DNA of 64,000 nt from Acidovorax sp. NB1 (GTDB lineage: Bacteria; Pseudomonadota; Gammaproteobacteria; Burkholderiales; Burkholderiaceae_C): the NCBI RefSeq assembly GCF_005405905.1, contig NZ_BJHU01000057.1:62001-126000 (forward strand). Direction: 5' to 3'. The notes beneath the pieces were generated by a model. That model saw only the letters and a program-made list of their open reading frames with translations. It ran no database searches and had not been told where the DNA came from. Position numbers and translations under genes: made by a program. Shown here piece after piece: positions 56,298 to 64,000 of the stretch; the first letter of the stretch is position 1; each line of letters opens with the position of its first letter.

Positions 56298-56774
56298 CTT
56301 CGTGTACTTTGCTTGCATGATCTGGCTCCAGCTGCCGTCCGGCTGCTGGCTGAATGAGGTGAGCGTGCGCTCGCCCGGCCCCACGAGGGTGATCACATCG
56401 CGGTAGCGTGCCGTCTTGCCGTCGCCCTGGAAGCTCGGGCCTTCGGTCTCCAGCGTCAGCACCTTCTGGTCGTCATCCAGCGTGCCCCGATACACCCACA
56501 TGTGGCTCATCATCGACCCCACCCAGGTGCCCAGAAACACGTTCTGTTCGGGGTCGTAGCCCAGCGTCATCTGCATGCGCGCCGCGCCGCCGTCGGGCAT
56601 GGTGCCCGTGCCTTCCAGAATCACCCACAGATCGCCCAGCGCGCGCCCGCGCTCAGTGCCCACGGATTGCCCGGCGGGCTCGCCGGGTGGCGCGTCACAA
56701 CTGGAGCTGCTGGTCCAGTCGCCGATCAGCTGCTGCAGCCAGCGGTGCATGGCATGGGGTTCGGAGTTCATCAT
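56289..56774 (-). CDS. DUF1579-family protein
   Basis: A 161-residue protein with LQQLIGDWTSSSSC, LGYDPEQNVFLGTWVGSMMSHMWVYRG and DVITLVGPGERTLTSF, matching DUF1579, a calycin-like barrel of unknown role. The last residues and stop come from a repeat element. It lies 85 bases downstream of a VOC gene on the same strand, and this pairing with VOC proteins and a TetR regulator suggests one transcription unit. Confidence 0.82.
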   Translation of the reverse strand: MMNSEPHAMHRWLQQLIGDWTSSSSCDAPPGEPAGQSVGTERGRALGDLWVILEGTGTMPDGGAARMQMTLGYDPEQNVFLGTWVGSMMSHMWVYRGTLDDDQKVLTLETEGPSFQGDGKTARYRDVITLVGPGERTLTSFSQQPDGSWSQIMQAKYTKTP

Positions 56775-56858
56775 GGGTGTCTCCTGGGGGGTGAATCGAT
56801 CAAAGGAAGGAAAGATGCTGGGTCGGGTGACTCGATGCGCGGCCAGCGCGTTTCACGT

Positions 56859-57287
56859 TTATTCCGGCCCCACCACCATCCACGGCACGCCAAAGCGGTC
56901 GGCCACCATGCCAAAGGCCTGCGAGAAGAACGTTTTGGACAGCGGCATCTGCACCTGGCCGCCATCGGCCAGCGCGTGGAACAGGCGCTCGGCATCGGCC
57001 ACGCTGGCGGGGCTCAGGGCCAGCGAGATGCCCTGAAAGCTGGCCTTGCCCGAACCCATGCCGTCCGACGCCATCAGCGTGGTCTGGCCGACAGAAAACT
57101 CCGCGTGCATCACCATCTCTGGCGTGGGTCCGCTGCCGCTGCCGTCGGCGCAGCCCGGGGCGCTGGCCGGGTCGGGGTTGTCCTTGTAGCGCATGAGAAC
57201 TTTGACCTGGGCGCCCAGCGCACTGCGGTAGAAATCCAGCGCCTCTTCGCAGCGGCCTTCAAACATCAGATAGGGCTCGACTTTCAT
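56859..57287 (-). CDS. VOC-family PhnB-like protein
   Basis: A 142-residue protein: VEPYLMFEGRCEEALDFYRS, VMHAEFSVGQTTLMASDG, FFSQAFGMVADRFGVPWMV. These are the PhnB/3-demethylubiquinone-methyltransferase-like VOC motifs. It starts opposite a TetR regulator across an 83-base region with palindromic sites, so it is the probable target of that repressor. Confidence 0.85.
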   Translation of the reverse strand: MKVEPYLMFEGRCEEALDFYRSALGAQVKVLMRYKDNPDPASAPGCADGSGSGPTPEMVMHAEFSVGQTTLMASDGMGSGKASFQGISLALSPASVADAERLFHALADGGQVQMPLSKTFFSQAFGMVADRFGVPWMVVGPE

Positions 57288-57336
57288 GGGGGTCTCCTGG
57301 CGGGTTGGGGGAGCAAAAGAGAGGGTCGGCGTGCAA

Positions 57337-57384
57337 TTGTGAACACCGTCCACAAACCATAACAAAGATAATGGACAGTGTCCA
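57337..57384. promoter_or_regulatory. Two palindromic sites between VOC and TetR genes
   Basis: TTGTGAACACCGTCCACAA (57337-57355) is an imperfect palindrome with TTGTG/CACAA ends. TGGACAGTGTCCA (57372-57384) is a perfect 13-base palindrome starting inside the TetR start codon. Both share GGAC/GTCC half-sites and fit TetR-type operators for both genes. Confidence 0.6.
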
Positions 57385-58060
57385 CATCCAAAACAACATG
57401 CACGTAACCACCGGCAACACGCCCGAACCGGCCCGCGCTGCGGCCCGCAGCACCTACCGCCATGGCGACCTGCACCGCGCACTGCTGGACGCAGGCATCG
57501 AGCTGGCCCGCCAGGGCGGCCCCGATGCCGTGGTGCTGCGCGAGGCCACGCGCCGCGCGGGCGTGGCGCCCAACGCGGCCTACCGCCACTTTGCCAACCG
57601 CGACGACCTGCTGGGCGCCGTGCGCGCCGCCGCCGTGGCCGCCGCCGCACGCTTCATGGAGGCCGAACTGGCCCAGGTGCCCGCCACCGGCACCGCCACC
57701 CAGCAGGCCCACGCCAAGGTGCGCGCCGTGGGCGCGGGCTATCTGCGTTTTGCCCAGGCCGAGACAGGCCTGTTCCGCACCGCGTTTGGCGGCCGCTTCA
57801 CCGTGCAGCAACAACCCGACCCGGCCCTGGGCGGCGCCACGGGCCTCAACCCCTTTGAGCACCTGAGTGCGGCGCTGGACGACCTGGTGGCCGCACGCGC
57901 CCTGCCCGCCGCGCGGCGCCAAGGCGCGGAATACCTGGCCTGGTCCACCGTGCACGGCATGGCCCTGCTGGCCATCGACGGCCCGCTGCGCGGCACGCCG
58001 CAGACCATGCTGGACGGGCTGGGGCAGCGGCTGCTGGACATGGTGGAGCGGGGGATCTAA
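57371..58060 (+). CDS. TetR-family regulator
   Basis: A 229-residue regulator. HTH region: LHRALLDAGIELARQGGPDA, VVLREATRRAGVAPNAAYRHF and ANRDDLLGAV; the remaining helices carry the ligand pocket. It has a C-terminal TetR_C_33-like part (LAWSTVHGMALLAIDGPLR). The operator-like palindrome overlaps its start, suggesting autorepression. An ATG at 57398 is an alternative. Confidence 0.88.
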   Translation: MDSVHIQNNMHVTTGNTPEPARAAARSTYRHGDLHRALLDAGIELARQGGPDAVVLREATRRAGVAPNAAYRHFANRDDLLGAVRAAAVAAAARFMEAELAQVPATGTATQQAHAKVRAVGAGYLRFAQAETGLFRTAFGGRFTVQQQPDPALGGATGLNPFEHLSAALDDLVAARALPAARRQGAEYLAWSTVHGMALLAIDGPLRGTPQTMLDGLGQRLLDMVERGI

Positions 58061-58085
58061 GCCCGGAGCTTCAGAGATCCCTCAA

Positions 58086-58142
58086 GGGTTTTAGGCCCTC
58101 TGCGCGCGTCCATCATCCCTTTTCAGCTATTTAATTCATAGC
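58086..58142 (-). repeat. Dispersed AT-rich repeat, copy between TetR and YafY genes
   Basis: GGTTTTAGGCCCTCTGCGCGCG, then TCCATCATCCCTTTTCAGCT, ATTTAATTCATAGCA. Same order of blocks as other copies; lies between convergent genes and reaches the YafY stop codon. Confidence 0.7.
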
Positions 58143-59149
58143 ATTTCAACACCATACAACCGCGCTGTGGCCCGCAGCCGCTGCACCAGCGCACGGCGCA
58201 GCGCGGCGGGGCGCAGCACCTCGACCTGGGGCGACAGGCGCATCAGCTGCCCGCAGGCATGTTCCACCGACTCGATGGGCATTGACACCGCCACGCGCCC
58301 ATCGTTTCGGCGCGATGGCTTGGCGGCCGCCACCGCACGCGCCACGGCGCTGCTGAGCACGCGCAGGCCCCGGAGCCCGGCGGGCGTGGCCAGCACCTGC
58401 GCGTGGCCGGTGTAGATCTCCGATTCAAAACGCTGGATCGACGCGGCCCAGTAGCCCGGCAGATCAAACCGCGCGGGGCGGCGCACCGGCGTGGCCAATG
58501 CGGTGGCGGCGCGGATGCTGGACACGCGGTAGGTGCGCGGGCCGCCCTTTGCCGTGCCCGGTGCGGCCGCCGCCCCTGCGGACGCCACGGGCAGCGCCAC
58601 CAGGTACCAGACCCCGGCCTTGAGCACCAGGCCCAGCGGGCTCACCGTGCGCTCCACGGTGTCGGCCCAGCTCTCGTAGCGCATGCGGATCTGGTGGCCG
58701 TTCCACACGGCGGCGGCCACGGCCGTCAGGTGGGGCGTGGGCTCGCTCTCGCGGTACCAGTCCACCGGGTCCAGGTGCAGGCGGGTGCTCACACGCTGGG
58801 CGTCGTCGCGCCACCCCGCGGGCAGCGCAGCCAGCAGCTTCAGCCGCGCACCCTCCACATCACCACCCAGGCCCAGGTCCTGCGCGGGGCCGGGCAGGCC
58901 GCTCAGGAACACGGCCTGCGCCTCCGACGGCGTGAGCCCGGTGAGCGTAGTCTTCCAGCCCGGCAACAGCGCAAAGCCGCCATGGCGCCCACGCTCGGCA
59001 TAGATGGGCACACCGGCGGCGCTCAACTGGTCCACGTCGCGGTAGAGCGTGCGCACCGACACCTCCAGCGCCTCGGAAAGCGCCTGCGCGCTCATGCGGC
59101 CCCGGGTTTCGAGAAGCATCTGAAGGGAAAGCAGGCGGCTGGCGCGCAT
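58136..59149 (-). CDS. YafY-type HTH/WYL-domain regulator
   Basis: A 337-residue regulator. The N-terminal winged helix is MRASRLLSLQMLLETRGRMS and ALEVSVRTLYRDVDQLSAAG; the WYL domain includes GVWYLVAL and the region after RTYRVSSIRAA, followed by the WCX-like C-terminus. WYL regulators bind small molecules or nucleic acids. It diverges from the NIPSNAP operon, where an 11-base-arm palindrome probably is its operator. Confidence 0.86.
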   Translation of the reverse strand: MRASRLLSLQMLLETRGRMSAQALSEALEVSVRTLYRDVDQLSAAGVPIYAERGRHGGFALLPGWKTTLTGLTPSEAQAVFLSGLPGPAQDLGLGGDVEGARLKLLAALPAGWRDDAQRVSTRLHLDPVDWYRESEPTPHLTAVAAAVWNGHQIRMRYESWADTVERTVSPLGLVLKAGVWYLVALPVASAGAAAAPGTAKGGPRTYRVSSIRAATALATPVRRPARFDLPGYWAASIQRFESEIYTGHAQVLATPAGLRGLRVLSSAVARAVAAAKPSRRNDGRVAVSMPIESVEHACGQLMRLSPQVEVLRPAALRRALVQRLRATARLYGVEML

Positions 59150-59329
59150 GGGGCAAAAAAGGGCGTGGTGGGAGCAACAAGAGCGGCCCAAAAAACTCAG
59201 CGAGGCGGTTCTGGCCAGGCGCCGCGTTGCAGGCAGTGCGCGTAGTAAGAGCAATACGACATGACACGGCAACGACGCCAGAAGAGTTTTGTGAGCCGCT
59301 CTGACAAGCGATGCACAAAGATATCCCAA

Positions 59330-59354
59330 ATACCTGCCACAAGGTGGCAGGTAT
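59330..59354. promoter_or_regulatory. Perfect inverted repeat in the YafY/NIPSNAP promoter
   Basis: ATACCTGCCAC, three bases (AAG), GTGGCAGGTAT: perfect 11-base arms. It lies about 60 bases before the NIPSNAP gene and 180 from the YafY gene, and is the obvious candidate operator. Confidence 0.7.
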
Positions 59355-59413
59355 GGCGGCGCAGACTGCGGGCTCGTTGTGTTTTTCGCCCGTTTTCTCA
59401 CCAGGAGCCCCGC

Positions 59414-60187
59414 ATGCCCGAAGCCCTCATGGCCCCGCCACCCCCACCCTGCGCAGCCCCGCCCGCCGCCGACGAATGCGCCGTGGTCGAGCTGCGCCAG
59501 TACACGCTGCACCCGCAGCAGCGCGACGCGCTCATCGACCTGTTCGACCGCGAGTTCGTGGAGACGCAGGAGGCCCACGGCATGCGCGTGCTGGGCCAGT
59601 TCCGCGACCTGGACCGGCCCGACATGTTTGTGTGGCTGCGCGGCTTTGCCGACATGGAATCCCGCCGCCGCGCGCTCGAAGGCTTCTATGGCGGACCCGT
59701 GTGGGCCGCGCACCGCAATGCGGCCAACGCCACCATGGTCGATTCGGACAACGTGCTGCTGCTGCGCCACGCCTGGCCCGGCGCCGCCATCGCCCTGCCC
59801 CAGCACGCGCGCCCCGCGCCCGGCAGCGGCGGCGCAGCACCGGGGGTGCTCACGGCCAGCATCTTCCCGCTGCGCGCGCAGCCCACGCCCGCGCTGCTGG
59901 CGTTCTGCCGCCACCGCATGGCCCCGCTACTGCAGCGCAGCGGCGCGCGCCAGGTGGCGTGGTACTGCACCGAGGCCAGTGCCAACACCTTCCCCCGCCT
60001 GCCCGTGCGCGAGGGCGAACCCGTGCTGCTGGCGCTGGCCCTGTTTGGCAGCGCCGCAGCGGCCCAGGCCGCGACCCACAGCCACGCCTGGGAGCGCGGC
60101 GTGGCCCCGGACCTCGCGCCCTGGCTGGCGGGCCCACCCGACACCTTGTGCCTGCAGCCCACGGCGCGCAGCGCCCTGCACGCATGA
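59414..60187 (+). CDS. NIPSNAP-family protein
   Basis: A 257-residue protein with two NIPSNAP-like ferredoxin-fold parts: VVELRQYTLHPQQRDALIDL, GMRVLGQFRDLDRPDMFVWLRGF and GFYGGPVWAAHRNAANATMV in the first, a degenerate second in PGVLTASIFPLRAQPTPALL. Function unknown. CCAGGAGCCCCGC precedes the ATG. The stop overlaps the next gene's start. Confidence 0.82.
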   Translation: MPEALMAPPPPPCAAPPAADECAVVELRQYTLHPQQRDALIDLFDREFVETQEAHGMRVLGQFRDLDRPDMFVWLRGFADMESRRRALEGFYGGPVWAAHRNAANATMVDSDNVLLLRHAWPGAAIALPQHARPAPGSGGAAPGVLTASIFPLRAQPTPALLAFCRHRMAPLLQRSGARQVAWYCTEASANTFPRLPVREGEPVLLALALFGSAAAAQAATHSHAWERGVAPDLAPWLAGPPDTLCLQPTARSALHA

Positions 60188-60741
60188 AACCCCACCAGAA
60201 CACCACCATGACCACGCCCCATCTCATCACCATCCCCTCGCCCGCCGTGGCCCCCAGCGCCGCGCGCGACTTCGACTTCCTCATGGGCCCCTGGCGCATC
60301 CGCAACACCCGACTGGTGCGGCGCCTGGCAGGCTGCAACGACTGGGAGGTGTTCGACGCCATAGGCACCGTGCACCCACTGCCCGCCAGCATCGGCAACT
60401 ACGATAGCTTCACGCCCCAGGCCTGGAAGCCCGGCTTTGTGGGCATGGCGCTGCGCGTGTTCAGCCCCGAGTCGCAGCGCTGGAGCATCTACTGGCTCGA
60501 CAACCTCACCGGCGGCCTGGACCCGGCCACCGGCCAGCTGCTGCCGCCCGTGGTGGGAGGCTTCCAAAACGGCGTGGGCCTTTTTGAAGGCGAGGATCTG
60601 TTCGAGGGCCGCCCGGTGCGCGTGCGCTTCGAGTGGTCGCAGATGCACACCGGCGCACCGCGCTGGCAGCAGGCGTTTTCGGACGACGGCGGCGCGACCT
60701 GGGAAGTGAACTGGGTGATGGAGATGGCGCGGCCGGTGTGA
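60184..60741 (+). CDS. DUF1579-like conserved protein, partner of NIPSNAP
   Basis: A 185-residue protein. DFDFLMGPWRIRNTRLVRRL near the N-terminus and RVFSPESQRWSIYWLDNL, FEWSQMHTGAPRWQQAFSDDGG later suggest a calycin-like barrel related to DUF1579. No signal peptide. The ATG overlaps the NIPSNAP TGA by four bases, so production of the two is coupled. Confidence 0.7.
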   Translation: MKPHQNTTMTTPHLITIPSPAVAPSAARDFDFLMGPWRIRNTRLVRRLAGCNDWEVFDAIGTVHPLPASIGNYDSFTPQAWKPGFVGMALRVFSPESQRWSIYWLDNLTGGLDPATGQLLPPVVGGFQNGVGLFEGEDLFEGRPVRVRFEWSQMHTGAPRWQQAFSDDGGATWEVNWVMEMARPV

Positions 60742-60784
60742 GCGTCGGCAGCCTGCGCCCCATCCAGTTAGCACCCAGGCCCAA

Positions 60785-60850
60785 AAATTTTGATCCAAAA
60801 CAGCCCCTGCCTCCTGATGGCAGGGCGCTATTAGCTATCAAATCAAGAGC
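60785..60850 (-). repeat. Dispersed AT-rich repeat, degenerate copy
   Basis: AATTTTGATCCAAAACAGCC, then CTGCCTCCTGATGGCAGGGCGC and TTAGCTATCAAATCA. The central CCTGCC...GGCAGG pairs. It lies between convergent genes. Confidence 0.55.
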
Positions 60851-60856
60851 ATCAAC

Positions 60857-61765
60857 TCACACCGCCTGAAGCGCGGCTTCCTGCGCCGGGAAGTCGGTGG
60901 ACGCAGCCACCGCACGCCACTGCGCCGTCTCTTTCGCCACAAAGGCATGTTTGTCGGCAATGGTCTGCAGCGTGTCCGTGCCCAGCGGCAGGCGCAGCGG
61001 GGGCGTGGGGCTGGCCACCAGCTGCATCACGGCCTGGGCCAGGCGCACGGGGTCGCCGGGCTGGTTCAGGTTGATGCGGCGCGCGGCCTCGCGCACGGCA
61101 CCGGCGCTCTCGGCGTAGTCGTCCAGCACGCGGGGCGACACGGCCAGCGAGGCGCTGTCCAGGAATTCGGTGCGGAAGTACCCCGGCTCCACCACGGTGG
61201 CGTGGATGCCCAGCGGCGCCAGCTCGGCGTGCAACGCCTCGGTGATGCCCTCGACCGCGAACTTGGTGGAGCAGTACAGGCCGAACCCTGCGGCCGACTG
61301 CACCCCGCCCAGCGAAGAGATGTTGACCACGTGCCCGGCGCGGCGCGCGCGCATCGCGGGCAGCACGGCGCGGGTCACATGCAGCAGGCCGAACACGTTG
61401 GTGTCATACAGGCGCAGCACTTCATCGGCCGTGGCTTCCTCCACCGCGCCCAGCAGGCCGTAGCCCGCGTTGTTGACCAGCACGTCGATGCGGCCGAAGC
61501 GATCGAGCGCGGCGCCCACGGCCTGGCGGGCCTGGGCCTCGTCGGTCACGTCCAGCGCCAGGGGCAGCAGGGCGTCGTGTGCGCCCAGGCGCTGCTCGAC
61601 GGATGCAGCGCTGCGCGACGTGGCGATGACGGCATCGCCCTGGGCCAGAGCGGCCTCGGCAATGCGCGCCCCGATGCCGCGCGAGGCGCCGGTGATCATC
61701 CAGACGCGGGGGTACGAAAAGCCGGTGGTAGCGGCTGGGGTGGAGGTGGTGTGTGCAGCAGTCAT
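60857..61765 (-). CDS. Short-chain dehydrogenase/reductase
   Basis: A 302-residue SDR. MITGASRGIGARIAEAAL is the cofactor motif, DVLVNNAGYGLLG the NNAG motif, and VNISSLGG with YCSTKFAVEG gives Ser and the YxxxK pair. It belongs to the classical SDR group often linked to LysR regulators. AAGGACC decides the start MTAAHTT. Divergent from a LysR gene. Confidence 0.88.
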   Translation of the reverse strand: MTAAHTTSTPAATTGFSYPRVWMITGASRGIGARIAEAALAQGDAVIATSRSAASVEQRLGAHDALLPLALDVTDEAQARQAVGAALDRFGRIDVLVNNAGYGLLGAVEEATADEVLRLYDTNVFGLLHVTRAVLPAMRARRAGHVVNISSLGGVQSAAGFGLYCSTKFAVEGITEALHAELAPLGIHATVVEPGYFRTEFLDSASLAVSPRVLDDYAESAGAVREAARRINLNQPGDPVRLAQAVMQLVASPTPPLRLPLGTDTLQTIADKHAFVAKETAQWRAVAASTDFPAQEAALQAV

Positions 61766-61822
61766 GGCAGGTCCTTGAGGTGTGTTGAGCAATGGGAGGG
61801 TGCCCCATGGCGGTGAACTTTA

Positions 61823-61887
61823 GGCAATGCATTGCCAATCGACTAGCCCATAATCCATGGATTCATTGACAAGCATTACTTGCCAAT
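61823..61887. promoter_or_regulatory. LysR-type sites between SDR and LysR genes
   Basis: GGCAATGCATTGCC (61823-61836) is a perfect 14-base palindrome. ATTGACAAGCATTACTTGCCAAT (61865-61887) is an imperfect palindrome of the T-N11-A type; TTGCCAAT occurs in both. Together they fit paired LysR recognition and activation sites. Confidence 0.6.
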
Positions 61888-61934
61888 TCACAACCCACAA
61901 TACCCACCCCAATCACCTCGCTCACCCCTCCACC

Positions 61935-62924
61935 ATGGCCATCAACGAACTGCGTGCCATTGCCAACTTTGCCAAGGCGGCCGAGCTGGGCAGCCTGCGC
62001 CAGGCGGCGGCCGCGCAAGGCATCACGCCCCAGGCATCGAGCCAGCTGCTGGTGCAGCTCGAATCGCACCTGGGCGTGCGGCTGTTCCACCGCACCACGC
62101 GCAGCCTGGGCCTGACCGAAGAAGGCCGGCAGTTTCTGGCCTCGGCGCAGCCAGGCCTGGCCACGCTGCAGCAGGCGGTGCAGGGCGCGCGGCGCGGTCG
62201 CGAGGCAATGGCGGGGCCGCTGCGCATCGTGGCGCCGCGCTCCATCCTGCTGGAGGTGGTCTGGCCGGTGCTCGACGCGTTCTGCCGCCGCCACCCGCTG
62301 GTGGAGCCCGATGTGCAGCTGGACGATCGCATCGGCAACTGGGTGGAAGACCGCGTGGACGTGGGATTCCGCTCGGGCTACCCGCCCGAGGGCGGCGTGG
62401 TGGCGCGGCGGCTGCTGACACTGCAGCTCATCGTGTGCGCAGCGCCCGCCTACATCGCGCGCCACGGTGCGCCCGCCAGCATCGACGACCTGGCGCAGCA
62501 CCGTTGCAGCGGCTTTCGCCACGCTTCCACCGGCAAGCCCATGCCGTGGGAGTTCCAGGTGGGCGACGACATCGTGGCGCGCACCATCCACCCCGCGTTC
62601 TGCACCAACGACATCGAGGTCGAGGCGCGCGCGGTGCTGGGCGGCCACGCGGTGGGCCAGCTGGTCGGCGTCACGGCCGCGCCGCTGGTACGCAGCGGCC
62701 AGCTGGTGCCGCTGCTGCCCCAGCATGTGGCAGAGCACCTGGCGCTGTATGTGTACTACGGCAGCCGCACGGCGCTGCCCGCGCGGGTGCGGGCGTTCAT
62801 CGACCTGGCGGTGGAGATGGTGGCCCACAACCCGGCCTATGTGCTCACACCGCAGGAGCTGGCGGCAGGCACCGCACCCACAGCACCCGCGAAGAAGCCC
62901 CGGCCCCGCAAGCCCGCGCAGTGA
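61935..62924 (+). CDS. LysR-type regulator
   Basis: A 329-residue LysR regulator. HTH: ELRAIANFAKAAELGSLRQA and GITPQASSQLLVQLESHLGV; effector domain from GPLRIVAPRSILLEVVWPVL. The tail is Pro/Lys-rich. Divergent from the SDR gene, its probable target. Confidence 0.9.
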   Translation: MAINELRAIANFAKAAELGSLRQAAAAQGITPQASSQLLVQLESHLGVRLFHRTTRSLGLTEEGRQFLASAQPGLATLQQAVQGARRGREAMAGPLRIVAPRSILLEVVWPVLDAFCRRHPLVEPDVQLDDRIGNWVEDRVDVGFRSGYPPEGGVVARRLLTLQLIVCAAPAYIARHGAPASIDDLAQHRCSGFRHASTGKPMPWEFQVGDDIVARTIHPAFCTNDIEVEARAVLGGHAVGQLVGVTAAPLVRSGQLVPLLPQHVAEHLALYVYYGSRTALPARVRAFIDLAVEMVAHNPAYVLTPQELAAGTAPTAPAKKPRPRKPAQ

Positions 62925-62942
62925 ACACGCGCGGGCAGCCGG

Positions 62943-63722
62943 TCAGGCCGCGAAACCGCCGTCGATCAGCAAGCTCGCCCCCGTCACCATGCCCGATTCA
63001 GGCCCGGCCAGGTAGGCCACCATGCCCGCGATCTCGTCGGGGTCGGCGTGGCGGTCCAGCGCCATCAGGCCGTGCATGTCGCCCGCCATGGGGCCGTCGG
63101 CGGGGTTCATGTCGGTGTTCACGGGGCCGGGCTGCACGTTGTTCACGGTGATGCCGCGTGGCCCCAGGTCGCGCGCCAGGCCCTTGGTCAGGCCCACGAT
63201 GGCGGCCTTACTCATGCCATAGACGCTGAAGCCGGGCCATGGCACGCGGTCGGAGTTGGTGCTGCCGATGGTGATCACGCGGCCGTAGGCGCCGCTCTGG
63301 CCCATGTGGCGCACGGCGGCCTGTGTGGCCACGAACACGGCGCGCACGTTCACGTTGAGGGTGCGGTCGAAGTCGGTCAGCGCAAAGCTGTCCAGCACAC
63401 CCGCCACGGCCACCCCTGCGTTGTTGACGAGGATGTCCAGGCGCCCCAGCGCGCGGGCGGCGTGGTCCACCGCCTGTGTGAGGGCGGCCGCATCGGCGCT
63501 GTCGGCCTGCAGGGCCAGGGCCTTGCCGCCCGCAGATTCGATGGCCGCCACCAGCGCCTGGGCCGGTGCGGCCGAGCTGCTGTAGGTGAAGGCCACGGCC
63601 GCGCCGTCGCGCGCCAGGCGCCGCACGATGGCCGCGCCAATGCCGCGCGCGCCGCCAGTGACGAGCGCCACCTTGCCCGCCAGGGGCTGGTGGGTGGGGG
63701 AGGTTGCCAAAACAGAAGACAT
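62943..63722 (-). CDS. Short-chain dehydrogenase/reductase
   Basis: A 259-residue SDR of the 3-ketoacyl-reductase-like type: VALVTGGARGIGAAIVRRLA, LDILVNNAGVAVAG, TIGSTNSD, YGMSKAAIVGL and the C-terminal ASLLIDGGFAA. Active-site Ser, Tyr and Lys are all present. Divergent from the LysR gene at the window end, forming a second SDR/LysR module. Confidence 0.9.
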   Translation of the reverse strand: MSSVLATSPTHQPLAGKVALVTGGARGIGAAIVRRLARDGAAVAFTYSSSAAPAQALVAAIESAGGKALALQADSADAAALTQAVDHAARALGRLDILVNNAGVAVAGVLDSFALTDFDRTLNVNVRAVFVATQAAVRHMGQSGAYGRVITIGSTNSDRVPWPGFSVYGMSKAAIVGLTKGLARDLGPRGITVNNVQPGPVNTDMNPADGPMAGDMHGLMALDRHADPDEIAGMVAYLAGPESGMVTGASLLIDGGFAA

Positions 63723-63830
63723 GGTGTTTCTCCAAAAAAGGGGATCAAAAAAGGTTCCACAACGAACCAGGAGCCCCTGCAGTGTCAGAAAACCATTGCC
63801 CGCGCGGTAGCCACCAATGGGATGGATAAC

Positions 63831-63849
63831 TTTCAACCAAAGGTTGAAA
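63831..63849. promoter_or_regulatory. Perfect palindrome touching the LysR start codon
   Basis: TTTCAACC, AAA, GGTTGAAA: perfect eight-base arms, of the T-N11-A class. It ends one base before the ATG of the LysR gene and lies 108 bases from the SDR start. Fits an autoregulatory operator. Confidence 0.65.
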
Positions 63850-64000
63850 ATGCCAGCCATGCAACCGCTCAGCCACCTCGAATCCTTTGTGCAGTCCGCC
63901 GAGTCCGGCAGCTTCTCGGCCGCTGCGCGGCACATGGGCCTCACGCCTGCGGCGGTGAGCAAGAACGTGGCGCGGCTCGAAGCCAGCCTGGGCGTGCGCC
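63850..64000 (+). CDS. LysR-type regulator, N-terminal part only
   Basis: The first 50 residues of a LysR regulator, cut by the window end. The sequence MQPLSHLESFVQSAESGSFS and LTPAAVSKNVARLEASLGVR is the typical HTH. The frame starts at an ATG giving MPAMQPL, or three codons later. Divergent from the SDR gene. Confidence 0.85.
   Translation, partial: MPAMQPLSHLESFVQSAESGSFSAAARHMGLTPAAVSKNVARLEASLGVR

Overview
The window looks like a chromosomal segment of a GC-rich betaproteobacterium, most likely family Comamonadaceae (Acidovorax/Comamonas/Delftia-like). The reasons are the high GC coding bias, the protocatechuate 4,5-cleavage operon in the Comamonas-type gene order, orphan Bug-type solute-binding proteins, many LysR regulators, and dispersed intergenic repeats of the kind common in that family. 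These are judgements from reading alone; no database was searched. Gene density is high. I see no tRNA, rRNA, CRISPR array, phage or insertion sequence.

Region 1 (about 1-9.1 kb) is housekeeping: two PAP2 phosphatases, pyruvate kinase, and a tightly coupled speD-murU-pepP-CPBP protease operon on the minus strand, divergent from transketolase and GAPDH on the plus strand. Region 2 (9.1-17.6 kb) is mixed: an MscS channel, two DUF4398 lipoproteins (one with an OmpA domain), an aldo/keto reductase, a YdeI-like protein, an ECF sigma factor, an ASCH protein, an FAD monooxygenase and a ClpP paralogue.

Region 3 (17.6-36.1 kb) is the metabolic core. VanA/VanB demethylate vanillate to protocatechuate. 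PmdAB opens the ring (4,5-cleavage), PmdC oxidises the semialdehyde to 2-pyrone-4,6-dicarboxylate, PmdD hydrolyses it, PmdE hydrates 4-oxalomesaconate, and PmdF cleaves the product to pyruvate and oxaloacetate. A LysR regulator diverges from the pmd operon. A livKHMGF-type ABC importer, two Bug binding proteins and a DUF1932 dehydrogenase lie between. A GntR/FCD regulator sits beside vanAB. A TGTATACA palindrome recurs in the promoters of the pmd operon, livK, the GntR gene and vanA, which suggests one regulon.

Region 4 (36.1-43.6 kb) holds an HPF-like ribosome factor, then an overlapping pair: a FecR-TPR-beta-barrel outer membrane protein and a CHASE2 adenylate cyclase. This pair is the best candidate for an undescribed envelope-to-cAMP signalling system. 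A class I glutamine amidotransferase-like hydrolase and a small membrane protein follow.

Region 5 (43.6-53.2 kb) carries a second, separate LigAB-type extradiol dioxygenase with its own LysR, a VOC protein, an AraC regulator, a radical SAM/DUF4130 DNA-repair-like pair behind a palindromic LexA-like site, a PPOX/GST pair with a LysR, a small membrane protein and SlyD. Region 6 (53.2-64 kb) is a string of short regulator-plus-enzyme modules: pirin, an MFS exporter, DUF1579, VOC/TetR, YafY/NIPSNAP, SDR/LysR, and SDR/LysR cut by the window end. Several have clear palindromes in their divergent promoters.

At least nine copies of one AT-rich dispersed repeat occur. Five of them sit between convergent genes, and one lies in frame inside murU, where it encodes an extra loop.
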